This document shows, piece by piece, positions 31,872 through 40,638 of a stretch of DNA of 45,556 nt. The translations under genes and the position numbers were made by a program. How positions within the stretch are numbered: position 1 is the first letter of the stretch; every line of letters starts with the position of its first letter. The notes under the pieces are model-generated. The model was not told where the DNA came from and ran no database searches. It saw only the letters and a program-made list of their open reading frames with translations. This DNA comes from an uncultured Eubacteriales bacterium (GTDB taxonomy: Bacteria > Bacillota > Clostridia > Christensenellales > CAG-138): assembly GCA_902761365.1 (NCBI GenBank), contig CACWJZ010000026.1:1-45556 (forward strand), given 5' to 3'.

Positions 31872-34800
31872 GCCTTCTCCTCGTCTTCGCTGTCCCAGGG
31901 TGCCTCGTCGTCCATGGCCTCGTCCGACGCGGCCTCGTCTCCCTCGGGCACATAGCTGCCGTCGCCGAAGAGGGCCTCCCATTGGGCGCGCTTGATGAGC
32001 ACCTTCCGGGGCTTGCTGCCGTCGAAGCCGGACACGTATCCTTCCTCCTCCATCATGTCCACCAGCCGGGCCGCCCGGGCGTAGCCCACCCGAAGCTTCC
32101 GCTGGATCATGGAGATGGAGGCCTGGCCGGAGTCGAGGACGATCCGGACCGCTTCGCCCAACAGCTCGTCCTCCTGCTTGCCTTCACCGAAGACGCCGCC
32201 CTTGGCGCCGCCGGTGGCCCCAGACATGGCCTGTTCCGCCTCGCTGTCGAATTTCTGCTCGCCGCCGTTCTGGGCCTTGATGTCGTTCACCACCGCCTCC
32301 ACCTCCTCGTCGGAGACGAAGGCCGCCTGGAGCCGGGTGGGCTTGGCCGCGCCGTTGGGGTGGAAGAGGCAGTCGCCGCGACCGAGAAGCTTCTCGGCGC
32401 CGGTGCAGTCCAGGATGATGCGGGAGTCGATGGCCGAGCTCACGGCGAAGGCCGCGCGGCTGGGGATGTTGGCCTTGATGAGGCCCGTGATGACATCGGC
32501 CGAGGGCCGCTGGGTGGCCACGATCAGGTGGATGGCTGCGGCACGGCCCAGCTGGGCGATGCGGCAGATGCAGTCCTCCACCTCGTCGGGGGCCACCATC
32601 ATCAGGTCGGCGAGCTCGTCGATGATGACCACGATCCGCGGGAGCTTGTTCTTGGGGTCCTCCTGCATCTCGTTGTACCGGGTGATCTCCCGGGCGCCGA
32701 TGTCGCTGAACTTTTTATACCGCAGGGTCATCTCGTTCACGGCCCAGCGGAGGGCGCTGGCGGCCTTCTTGGGATCGGTGACCACGGGGATCAGCAGATG
32801 GGGCAGGGTGCTGTACACGCTGAGCTCCACCTGCTTGGGGTCCACCATGATGAGCCGCAGATCCTCGGGCCCGGACTTGTAGACCATGGAGAGGATGATG
32901 TCGTTGATGCACACGGATTTGCCGGAGCCGGTGGAGCCGGCGATCAGCATGTGGGGCATCTTGGAGAGGTCCGCCACCACGATCTTGCCGCCGATGTCCT
33001 TGCCGATGGCCATGGTCACGGGGGATTTGGCGTTGCGGAACTCGTCGGTGTCGATGATCTCCTTCAACAGCACCGTGGCGGCGGTCTTATTGGGCACCTC
33101 CACGCCCACGGCGGCCTTGCCGGGGATGGGCGCTTCGATGCGCACCCGGGGGGCGGCCAGGGCTAAAGCCAGGTCGTTGCTGAGGGTGGTGATCCGGTTC
33201 ACCCGCACGCCCCGGGCGGGCTGCAGCTCGTACCGGGTGACCACGGGGCCCACGGACCAGCCCAGGGGCCGGCATTCAATGTTGAAGCTGGCCAGGGTCT
33301 CGATGAGCAGCTCCATGGTCTTCTCCGGGGTCTCGGAGGCCGTGCGGTAGTTCTTCTCCGGGGTCTTCAGCACGTCCAGACTGGGCCGCTGATATTCGAT
33401 CTTCGGGGCCTCCATGGGCTCCGGCAGCGCTTCGCCGGTGGCCTCGTCGTGGTAGACGAACTTCTTGTCGGGGGCCCGCTCCGGCTCGGGCAGGGGCGCC
33501 TGACCCTCCTCGTAGGGGGTGGCCTCGGTGAAGGCCTTGAGGTCGTCCATGGTCATGTTCGAGGGGTCGGCAGGACGGGCCTTGGTCTCGTTCGTGCGAT
33601 CATGGGGGTCAGCAGGCCGGGCAGCGGGGGGCGCGACCACCGGGGCGGGGGCCTCCTCCGGGGATTCCTGGCCGAAGACGGACAGATCCTCCAGGGGATG
33701 CGGCGCCGGGGCGGGCTTGGTCTCCGCAGGCCGGGCGGCCATCTTGGACCGGCGGGGCGGGAGCTTGAACAGCTCCTCCTTGGGCGGCTCGGGGCTCAGA
33801 TCCGGCACGGGCTTGTTGGCGGGCAGGGGCTCGTCTCCGGGGAGCCGCAGCACGTCGTCCAGGGGCTCGTCCAGGAAGGCGGGGCCAGAGGGCTTGGGCT
33901 TGCGGGCCAGGGGCCCGGTGGCGGGGAAGAAGCTCAGACTGTCCTCGCCCTGAGGCCGCTTTTTGGGCTCCTCGGCCTGGGGCACGAAGAAGGCCTCGTC
34001 GAAGGGGACCTTGCCCTTCTTCTTGGGGGGCGGCTCCTCCGTTTTCGCGCGGACCCGGCCGCCGGGCTGGGGGATGTTCTCCAGGTGTCCCAGCTCATTC
34101 GGGTCGATGTCCGGCACGGAGGGGGGCTGCTTCTGTTCGTCCACGGACTGGATGAACAAAGGCTTCTGCTTTTTAGCGGGCAGGGCGTTGGATTCCGAGG
34201 CCACCTCGTCATAATCCTCGTCGGCGGCCTCCGCGTCCAGCCGCTCGATGGTCTCCACCATCTTGTTCTTCAACAGCTCCGGGAAGGTCTTGAGGCTGAT
34301 GCGGGTGATGCACAGCAGGCACACCACGATGCCCGCGATGACCACCACGGCGCACAGGGTCCTGCCGCCGATCAGCTCCAGCACGTAGCAGATGAGGCCG
34401 CCGATGACGCCGCCGCCGGCCTTCTCCGAGGCCTTCATGGCGGGGGTGGCGGCGTGGTCGAAGGACTCCACGATGAACTGGACCGGGGGGATGGCCTTGC
34501 CGTCAGCGCCCCGGGCGCTGTAGTGGCTCAATAGCTGCATCAGCGCCGCCACGCACACCACCAGCAGCACCGTCACCAGCACCCGGCCGGAGGCGGGGCT
34601 CCGCTTGCGCCCGGCGATGGCGAAGGCGCCCAGCAGCATCAGGAACGGGGGCAGCCCAAAGGCAACCACGCCAACGGCCCCGAAGAGCACCTTCTGCAGG
34701 GCCACGCCCAAAGGCTCGTCCGTGACCCGATAGAGGTACAGGGCCAGCAAAATGCCCAGGGCGATGAGCACCACGCCCAGGACCTCCGCGCCCACCCGCT

Positions 34801-34945
34801 GCCGCACGGTGGCCTCGCGGATGGCCTCCTCCTTCTGCTCTTTGCGCTCCGCTGCGGTGAGCTTAGGCGCGGCCGGCTTCTTGGCCGCAGCCTTTTTCTT
34901 ATTCTTTTTTGTACCGCTGGAAGCGGTTTTCTTCTTCTGTGCCAA
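31868..34945 (-). CDS. ftsK: FtsK/SpoIIIE DNA translocase
   Basis: A 1025-residue membrane-anchored DNA pump that moves chromosomes through the closing septum. The start is taken as TTG 34945 because AGGAG lies 9 nt upstream; no ATG with a ribosome site is available. A Lys/Ala-rich basic tail is followed by four hydrophobic segments, a long Pro/acid-rich linker, and the motor with Walker A AGSTGSGKS (Lys676) and Walker B-like VVIIDELADL. The C-terminal winged-helix gamma domain (SISMIQRKLRVGYARAARL) reads KOPS-like sequences. It heads the rimO-pgsA-cinA-recA run and has its own promoter. Confidence 0.94.
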   Translation of the reverse strand: MAQKKKTASSGTKKNKKKAAAKKPAAPKLTAAERKEQKEEAIREATVRQRVGAEVLGVVLIALGILLALYLYRVTDEPLGVALQKVLFGAVGVVAFGLPPFLMLLGAFAIAGRKRSPASGRVLVTVLLVVCVAALMQLLSHYSARGADGKAIPPVQFIVESFDHAATPAMKASEKAGGGVIGGLICYVLELIGGRTLCAVVVIAGIVVCLLCITRISLKTFPELLKNKMVETIERLDAEAADEDYDEVASESNALPAKKQKPLFIQSVDEQKQPPSVPDIDPNELGHLENIPQPGGRVRAKTEEPPPKKKGKVPFDEAFFVPQAEEPKKRPQGEDSLSFFPATGPLARKPKPSGPAFLDEPLDDVLRLPGDEPLPANKPVPDLSPEPPKEELFKLPPRRSKMAARPAETKPAPAPHPLEDLSVFGQESPEEAPAPVVAPPAARPADPHDRTNETKARPADPSNMTMDDLKAFTEATPYEEGQAPLPEPERAPDKKFVYHDEATGEALPEPMEAPKIEYQRPSLDVLKTPEKNYRTASETPEKTMELLIETLASFNIECRPLGWSVGPVVTRYELQPARGVRVNRITTLSNDLALALAAPRVRIEAPIPGKAAVGVEVPNKTAATVLLKEIIDTDEFRNAKSPVTMAIGKDIGGKIVVADLSKMPHMLIAGSTGSGKSVCINDIILSMVYKSGPEDLRLIMVDPKQVELSVYSTLPHLLIPVVTDPKKAASALRWAVNEMTLRYKKFSDIGAREITRYNEMQEDPKNKLPRIVVIIDELADLMMVAPDEVEDCICRIAQLGRAAAIHLIVATQRPSADVITGLIKANIPSRAAFAVSSAIDSRIILDCTGAEKLLGRGDCLFHPNGAAKPTRLQAAFVSDEEVEAVVNDIKAQNGGEQKFDSEAEQAMSGATGGAKGGVFGEGKQEDELLGEAVRIVLDSGQASISMIQRKLRVGYARAARLVDMMEEEGYVSGFDGSKPRKVLIKRAQWEALFGDGSYVPEGDEAASDEAMDDEAPWDSEDEEKA

Positions 34946-34996
34946 TGCGTTTTTCTCCTGTGAACGGGGATGCCACCCCATACTATTTCAATTATA

Positions 34997-35025
34997 AGTA
35001 TACACCCGTCCCCATATCTTGGCAA
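34997..35025 (-). promoter_or_regulatory. Sigma-A promoter of ftsK operon
   Basis: On the minus strand TTGCCA (35025-35020) and TATACT (35002-34997) are spaced by 17 nt; an overlapping TATAAT lies a few nt downstream. It is 52 nt before the TTG start. Confidence 0.65.
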
Positions 35026-35067
35026 GGGCGACAGCTTCCCCCAGGCCATGAAAAGACTGTGAATAAA

Positions 35068-35097
35068 TCAGCTTGTCAAAAACGTTTGACAAGCTGA
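35068..35097. terminator. Perfect inverted repeat, probable terminator of the permease gene
   Basis: CAGCTTGTCAAA (35069-35080) and TTTGACAAGCTG (35085-35096) form a 12-bp stem with an AACG loop. The following T tract is short and interrupted on the minus strand, so termination strength is uncertain. Confidence 0.55.
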
Positions 35098-35205
35098 ATC
35101 AGACTGTTGGGAAGGATGGCAGAGACCGTTTATCTTCGCCCCGAAGCTGGACTAAGCACCGCAAGATGGTGCGGCGAAGTGCGGCTGAAATGCTGTCTGT
35201 CGCTT

Positions 35206-36498
35206 TTAGTAGCAGGGGTACAGGGTCATGCCCACTAGGACGGTGATGAGGCCCATGAGGAGGGCCGGGAGCCAGCCCATTTTGATGAGGGACTTCTGGT
35301 CGTAGCCGCCGGCGCCCATCATCATGGGGACCACGGAGGTGGCCATGGGGGTCATCACGGAGCACATGGAGCCGATATAGCACATCTCCATGAGGCCCCG
35401 GGGATCACACTTGAGGGACATGGAGGTGAGGATCACCAGAGGGATCAATATCTTGCTGACCGCCCGGTTGTACAGGAGGGAGGTCATGACGAAGGCCGCC
35501 AGGAAGAAGATGGCGCCCAGAAGGTAGCTGTTTTGCACACCGCCCAGGAGGCCCGCCACCGCGTCCCCCACCAGCTCGCCCGCGCCGGTGTTGGCAAAGG
35601 CGCTGCCCAGGGTGACCACGCCCACGTAGAGCAGGACGATGTCCAGGCACATGCTGCCGATGGCCTCCTTCTCGGAGAGCACGCCGGTCAGCACCAGGAA
35701 GGCGGCGCCGCAGGCGGGGATGATCCAGGAGGGCAGGCCGAAGGACTGGAAGATCAGGCAAAGGATGACGCCGAAGAAGACCGCATAGCCGATGATCTCC
35801 CGGATCGGCGAGAGGGGCTCCCGCTGGGCCTTCTTCCGGGCCTCCACCATGCTGATGGGGACCAGGGGCTGGTCGGGGGCGAACTTGGGGGCGAAGAAGA
35901 TGGCCCAGATGAGGACGAACAGAGCCACGAAGACCTTGATGTTCATCTGGGTGAACATGGTGAACTGGAAGTCCTTGATGCCGTACTCCATAAGGTAGCC
36001 GTTGTCCTCGATGAAGGTGGCGGCGTAGGGGCCGATGGGCATGATGGTGTAGGAGGTGGCCACGGTGACCAGGCCGATGGAGTACATCATCTTGGAGGGA
36101 CTCACCTTCATCTCCTCGCACATGGCGATGACCAGGGGGCACACCAGAGCGAAGAGAGCCGTGATGCTGGGGATGAACTGGCCCAGGATAAAGGTCACCA
36201 GCACGTAACCGGCCAGGACCTTGGTGAAGGAGCCCTTGGAGACCCGGTAGACCAGCTTGGAGAGCTTTTCCACCATCTGGGTCCGGCCCAGGCCCGCCGC
36301 GATGATGAACATGGAGATCATGGTGACGACCGTGCTGCTGCCCAGGTTGGAGAGGGCGGTCTTGGGGTCCACGCAGCCCGTGACCACCAGCACCAGCAAG
36401 CCGATGACGGAGGTCAGGGCCATGGGGATCCTGTGGCGGGAGAAGCTGACGATCATAAAGAGAAACACGATCAGCGTGATGAGCATGGGTGCATCCAT
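35206..36498 (-). CDS. SLC13-type (ArsB/NhaD superfamily) permease
   Basis: A 430-residue integral membrane protein with about ten to twelve hydrophobic segments. The pattern (GLLVLVVTGCVDPKTALSNL near the start, FIIAAGLGRTQM, MPIGPYAATF, and the C-terminal repeat region SLKCDPRGLMEMCYIGSMCS) fits the citrate/dicarboxylate SLC13 and related ion-transporter superfamily. The two repeated halves are visible as two conserved stretches. Substrate is not determinable. Its own promoter and a downstream hairpin indicate a single-gene unit. Confidence 0.82.
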   Translation of the reverse strand: MDAPMLITLIVFLFMIVSFSRHRIPMALTSVIGLLVLVVTGCVDPKTALSNLGSSTVVTMISMFIIAAGLGRTQMVEKLSKLVYRVSKGSFTKVLAGYVLVTFILGQFIPSITALFALVCPLVIAMCEEMKVSPSKMMYSIGLVTVATSYTIMPIGPYAATFIEDNGYLMEYGIKDFQFTMFTQMNIKVFVALFVLIWAIFFAPKFAPDQPLVPISMVEARKKAQREPLSPIREIIGYAVFFGVILCLIFQSFGLPSWIIPACGAAFLVLTGVLSEKEAIGSMCLDIVLLYVGVVTLGSAFANTGAGELVGDAVAGLLGGVQNSYLLGAIFFLAAFVMTSLLYNRAVSKILIPLVILTSMSLKCDPRGLMEMCYIGSMCSVMTPMATSVVPMMMGAGGYDQKSLIKMGWLPALLMGLITVLVGMTLYPCY

Positions 36499-36574
36499 TG
36501 GTTTTATTCCTTATCGATGGGTATGGTGCGGGCCTGCCGCAAAGCTGCCCGCGAATGCTTTCGCACAGTTTGAT

Positions 36575-36602
36575 ACTATATGCTCGCCCGGGCGATTGTC
36601 AA
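36575..36602 (-). promoter_or_regulatory. Sigma-A promoter of the SLC13-type permease
   Basis: On the minus strand TTGACA (36602-36597) and TATAGT (36580-36575) are spaced by 16 nt, about 77 nt before the start codon. Confidence 0.7.
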
Positions 36603-36615
36603 GAGAGGCCCCGCC

Positions 36616-37383
36616 TCAAAAGGGCTTTTTGAGGGCGATCTCCGGCTCTGCGGTCAGCTGGAAGCGGGCGGCGTAGGCGAGGGCACGGGCCAGCTGCTCC
36701 GGCTCGGCCACGTCCTGGGGGTCGTGGGCGTCGCAGCCCAGCACCACCCGGCAGCCCTGCTCCTTGGCGATGGGCCAGAACTGGTCACAGGGGTAATTGC
36801 GCCCCTCCCGAAGGCCCAGGACGTTGATCTCCAGGGGCACGTCCAGGGCTTTCGCCCGCTCGCACAGGCGGGTCATCTCCCACCGGTAGATCCGCTCCGG
36901 CCCCGCGTAATGAAACAGGTCCGGGTGGGCCACATAGGTGTACTTCCCCGTCTCCATGCCCTCAATGATCCGGTCCACATAGGTCCTCAGGGCATCATGG
37001 CTGAACTGGGTCTGGGGGTTGTAGACGGTCTCCCGGCTGTCGTTGAAGTGCCCGGCCAGGAGCAGGTAGTCCACGGGATAGGGCGAAAGGACCTGCAGCA
37101 TCCCTTCAAACAGATCCGGATAGTACTCCGCCTCGAAGCCCAGGCGGATGTCGATGTCCTCCCTGTACTCCGCCCGCAGGCCCAGGACGCTGCTCACGTA
37201 GTCGTCCAACAGCCGCAGGGGCACCCGAAACCTGGACTCGTGGCCGTCGGGAAAGGGCATGGGCACGTGGTCCGAAAACCCCAGCACCTTCAGCCCCCGC
37301 TCGATGGCCTTCTCCACGTATTCCCGGTCCTCCCCCACGGCGTGCCCGCAGCGGCAGGTATGGGTGTGATAGTTGGCGATCAT
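36616..37383 (-). CDS. PHP-domain histidinol-phosphatase-like protein
   Basis: A 255-residue enzyme from ATG 37383, chosen because AAAGGAA sequences precede it and it opens directly with the metal-binding block NYHTHTCRCGHA. Upstream in-frame ATGs lack a ribosome site. Further ligands are in GFSDHVP, FEAEYY, LLAGHFND, YVAHPDLF and LGCDAHDP, the series expected for the HisK-type PHP phosphatases that remove phosphate from histidinol-phosphate. No other his genes are visible, so a different phosphoester is possible. Confidence 0.85.
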   Translation of the reverse strand: MIANYHTHTCRCGHAVGEDREYVEKAIERGLKVLGFSDHVPMPFPDGHESRFRVPLRLLDDYVSSVLGLRAEYREDIDIRLGFEAEYYPDLFEGMLQVLSPYPVDYLLLAGHFNDSRETVYNPQTQFSHDALRTYVDRIIEGMETGKYTYVAHPDLFHYAGPERIYRWEMTRLCERAKALDVPLEINVLGLREGRNYPCDQFWPIAKEQGCRVVLGCDAHDPQDVAEPEQLARALAYAARFQLTAEPEIALKKPF

Positions 37384-37574
37384 CTTTCCTTTGCTTCCTT
37401 TATCCATCATTTGCCCCATTATATCAGGTCACGAAAAAAGCGCAAGGGAGGAACGTGGTGCAAAAAAATAGTTCCCTAACGGTTCTTGGTATGGTATAGT
37501 AAAAAAAAAGATCTCTTTCGTCAGATACTGCCGTCCTGAAGGGAAAGGTGTAGATATTTAGGAGGAATAAGATT

Positions 37575-39416
37575 ATGCCTTTTAAAACAGAAGACCAAGT
37601 AAGAAACGAAGCGGGCATCACACTGGGATTTATTGATGAGAACGGCAACAACGTCGAGACTGCCGATTATTTGTCTGGAGTTGGACAGTTAACCACGTTT
37701 ATTCAATTGGGCAACCGTTTAGGAACAACTGACTTTGCGGGAATAAGTGATAAACCAGATGGCTGGTTGCTCCCGTATAATCAAAATGGCGTAGCAATTG
37801 TGTTGGAGACAAAATCTGAAAAAACAGATATTTCCAAAAAGAAATGGAAAGATGAGTTAATTAAAAATATTGATATTCTTCAAAAACATTACTCAAAAAT
37901 TGCTGGTATTTTATATAATGGAAAAGATTGTAGGGTTTTTATGAACCACAACGAAGTCCCGAAACCTGCTATAACTCTTCAGCAACTTGAGTATTATACT
38001 AAGCTTTTTGTTCCCGATACCATCGATAAGGGAAGAATTTATGATTTAACAAAGAAAATAAATAACTGCTTGCATAAAGAATTTGGGGTCAAAAATCTCA
38101 ACCATAGGATGATTTTTACCGCTTGTGCATTGGTTGCTGTTAAAGAAGGTGCAATCCTTCATAAAGGGACAGAGTATTCTCTTTTTCATCAGACAATTCT
38201 AAATCAACTATCCAAGTCATTAAAAGATGCAAAACGGCAGAACGAAAAATTGGATTTGCTTTGCGAAGTGTATTCAGAAATAAAGATGAATACGACCAAC
38301 AATCAAGAAGCAATCGATAGCTTTATTGATTGGGTGACAGAAATATCGAATCTCATTAATTCCGACAAATGGAATGGTGAGGATGTAATGGCAATATTCT
38401 TTAACGAATTTAACAGATACAAAGGTAAATCAGAACGCGGACAAGTATTTACACCAGATCATATTACTTCCTTCATGTATCGTTTAATTGATGTGTCTCA
38501 AAACGATGTAATACTAGATGCAGCATGTGGATCAGGTGCTTTTCTAGTAAAATCAATGTGCAATATGATAAAGGATGCAGGTGGAATCAATACGAGGAAG
38601 GCAAAAGAAATAAAAGCAAAACAGTTATATGGTATTGAGTTTGATAGAGAGATTTATGCGCTCGCGTGTGCGAATATGTTGATTCATAAAGATGGGAAAA
38701 CTAACCTTGAGCAATTAGATTCTAGAAAAGAAGATGCATCAAAATGGATAAAGGGTATTAGCGTAAAACTTGAAGGAGAATCTCATATCAAGGGTGTTAC
38801 AAAGGTTTTAATGAATCCACCATTTGAAAAAGCCTATGGATGTATGACAATTGTTAAAAACGTGTTGGATAGTGTTCCAGCAGGTACAACTTGTGCCTTT
38901 ATATTACCAGACAAAAAACTTGAAAAGGACTTGACGGATAAAAAATTCGGCAATAAGGTTTTGAAGGATCATAAGCTTCTGACAATCGTCAAACTACCGG
39001 AAAAGATTTTCTCAGGAGTAACGGCATCAGTATTCGTATTCGAATCTGGGAAGCCACAAAACGGTCAGAATATTATTGGTTATTACATTGAGGAAGATGG
39101 ACTTGAAACCGTAAAAAACCAGGGAAGACAAGATATAAAAAATCGATGGCCATCTATTGAAGATTATTGGATTAGATCGATACAAGATGGAATTGATACA
39201 AGATACAACACCCGACAAGTTATCAATCCTTCTGAACATCTTTCCTATCAAATGCCAGAAAAGCCTTTTGAAGTTTATGAGGAAGATTTCATAAAGGCAA
39301 TGATGGATTATGAAATGTATCAACAAGGGATTGATGTAAAAAGTTTTAAAGAAAAAATAGCGCTAAAAACTCTATATGGTAATCAGTTTGGAAAAAAGGG
39401 CGAAAAAGGTGAATAA
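37575..39416 (+). CDS. Type IIB (BcgI-like) restriction nuclease-methyltransferase subunit
   Basis: A 613-residue protein with nuclease and methyltransferase in one chain. The N-terminal domain has a PD-(D/E)XK pattern: Pro61-Asp62 and Glu78-Thr-Lys80. The central gamma-class N6-adenine methyltransferase has motif I LDAACGSGAF (about residue 315) and motif IV NPPF at 414-417. A separate HsdR is absent, and the partner gene encodes a specificity subunit 1 nt downstream, so it resembles BcgI-type enzymes that cut on both sides of their site. A strong TAGGAGGAATAAG ribosome site precedes the ATG. Codon use is AT-rich, unlike the neighbours, indicating recent transfer. A plain type I methyltransferase is the alternative. 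Confidence 0.82.
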   Translation: MPFKTEDQVRNEAGITLGFIDENGNNVETADYLSGVGQLTTFIQLGNRLGTTDFAGISDKPDGWLLPYNQNGVAIVLETKSEKTDISKKKWKDELIKNIDILQKHYSKIAGILYNGKDCRVFMNHNEVPKPAITLQQLEYYTKLFVPDTIDKGRIYDLTKKINNCLHKEFGVKNLNHRMIFTACALVAVKEGAILHKGTEYSLFHQTILNQLSKSLKDAKRQNEKLDLLCEVYSEIKMNTTNNQEAIDSFIDWVTEISNLINSDKWNGEDVMAIFFNEFNRYKGKSERGQVFTPDHITSFMYRLIDVSQNDVILDAACGSGAFLVKSMCNMIKDAGGINTRKAKEIKAKQLYGIEFDREIYALACANMLIHKDGKTNLEQLDSRKEDASKWIKGISVKLEGESHIKGVTKVLMNPPFEKAYGCMTIVKNVLDSVPAGTTCAFILPDKKLEKDLTDKKFGNKVLKDHKLLTIVKLPEKIFSGVTASVFVFESGKPQNGQNIIGYYIEEDGLETVKNQGRQDIKNRWPSIEDYWIRSIQDGIDTRYNTRQVINPSEHLSYQMPEKPFEVYEEDFIKAMMDYEMYQQGIDVKSFKEKIALKTLYGNQFGKKGEKGE

Positions 39417-39417
39417 T

Positions 39418-40503
39418 ATGAAAGCTGTAAATAATGCCGATTGGAAGCCTTTCCAAATTGGTGGGGCACGTGGTCTATTTAAAATAATAAAAGGAAAGAG
39501 ATTGACTAGAGCTAATATGAGGGATGGAGATATAAACTTCATTGGCTCAAGCGCTGAAAACAACGGCATTACGAATCGAATTAGTAATCGTGCAAATATG
39601 CATCCGGGAAACTTACTTACGGTTGCATATAATGGATCAGTCGGAGAGACATTCTATCAAGAAAAAGAGTTTGTGGCTTCGGATGATGTCAACGTACTAT
39701 ATCCGAAGTTTGCAATGAATAAATACATCGGCTTATTTCTTTGCCCCATTCTTAGAGAAGCAGGAAAAAAATATGTGTTTATAGATAAGTGGAAAAAAGA
39801 GGACATGGAAAATGATTATATTTATCTGCCCATAGCTTCTGATGGTAATCCGGATTGGGGATATATGGAATCATATATGCAGACGCTTGAAAAAAAGGTG
39901 CAAAAATCCATTAATGATTTGCAAACAGGTGGGGATGAGAAGACGAAGAAAGAAGATATTTCTGGTTGGAAAGAGTTTGTAGTTTCAAGACTTTTCGAAA
40001 TAAAGTCGCCAGCTACTAGAAGCATAAAGTCCTATGATGAAGGAGATATCCCCTATGTTTCGTCTGGTAGTGTTAATAATGGGATCATTTCATATTTGAA
40101 ACCGAAAAATGGTGAGGATCTTGAAAAAGGGAGGTGTATAACAGTGAGTCCTTTGGATGGTTCATCTTTTTATCAAGAAGAAGACTTCCTAGGACGAGGC
40201 GGGGCTGGATCAGCTATTTCTTTGTTGTACAATGAGAACTTAACAAAGCTCAATTCATTATTCATTTGCACAATAATAAAACTCTCTGCGCAAAAATATA
40301 GTTATAATGATGCATTAACTAGTGATAATCTGAAAAATCTAGTATTAAGGCTTCCTGCTTCTACAAATAGCGAAGGATCCTACATTATCGATGTTGACAA
40401 GAAGTATTCGGAAGACGGATTTGTACCGGATTGGAATGGTATGGAGAAATATATGAAAGGAATTAGTATAATAGCGCGAGATAAAATAGCTGAATTATTG
40501 TAA
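39418..40503 (+). CDS. Specificity (S) subunit of the type IIB restriction-modification system
   Basis: A 361-residue DNA-recognition subunit. ATG 39418 is preferred over upstream in-frame codons because AAGG lies 8 nt before it. Two target-recognition halves are visible, each opening with a related phrase (DWKPFQIGG ... LFKIIKG and GWKEFVVSRLFEIKS) and each containing a glycine/asparagine-rich GSSAENNG or GSVNNG turn. Each half ends in a similar conserved helix (DWGYMESYMQTLEKKVQ and DWNGMEKYMKGISII). The two halves read the two parts of a split target sequence. The sequence recognised cannot be predicted by eye. Confidence 0.82.
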   Translation: MKAVNNADWKPFQIGGARGLFKIIKGKRLTRANMRDGDINFIGSSAENNGITNRISNRANMHPGNLLTVAYNGSVGETFYQEKEFVASDDVNVLYPKFAMNKYIGLFLCPILREAGKKYVFIDKWKKEDMENDYIYLPIASDGNPDWGYMESYMQTLEKKVQKSINDLQTGGDEKTKKEDISGWKEFVVSRLFEIKSPATRSIKSYDEGDIPYVSSGSVNNGIISYLKPKNGEDLEKGRCITVSPLDGSSFYQEEDFLGRGGAGSAISLLYNENLTKLNSLFICTIIKLSAQKYSYNDALTSDNLKNLVLRLPASTNSEGSYIIDVDKKYSEDGFVPDWNGMEKYMKGISIIARDKIAELL

Positions 40504-40578
40504 AAATCATTTTTATCAAAACTAAAAAAAGTATAATAGCGAGATGAAGAAAAAAGCAGGGAACAGCGCATCTGCTTC

Positions 40579-40607
40579 TTGCGGGATGCTGAATATCATG
40601 GTATCAT
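40579..40607 (+). promoter_or_regulatory. Possible guaA promoter
   Basis: TTGCGG and TATCAT are separated by 17 nt, 31 nt upstream of the start codon. Both deviate from consensus. No purine riboswitch-like fold was recognised in the short leader. Confidence 0.4.
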
Positions 40608-40638
40608 GTGTCATTATTGGAGGTTTGGAGGTAAGCCC

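Larger units (their letters stand above)
37440..40560. other. AT-rich restriction-modification island
   Basis: From about 37440 the base composition falls sharply and stays AT-rich to about 40560, in contrast to the GC-rich genes on both sides. It contains only the two R-M genes and short flanks. No integrase, transposase or flanking repeat was seen, so the mode of acquisition is unclear. Confidence 0.75.

Noticed and set aside
37575-40503. Classical three-subunit type I restriction system
   Set aside because: No HsdR-type translocase gene is present and the methyltransferase chain has its own N-terminal nuclease motif, which fits type IIB better.
40504-40638. Purine riboswitch in the guaA leader
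   Set aside because: The leader is short and I could not recognise the conserved loop sequences or a terminator/antiterminator pair.
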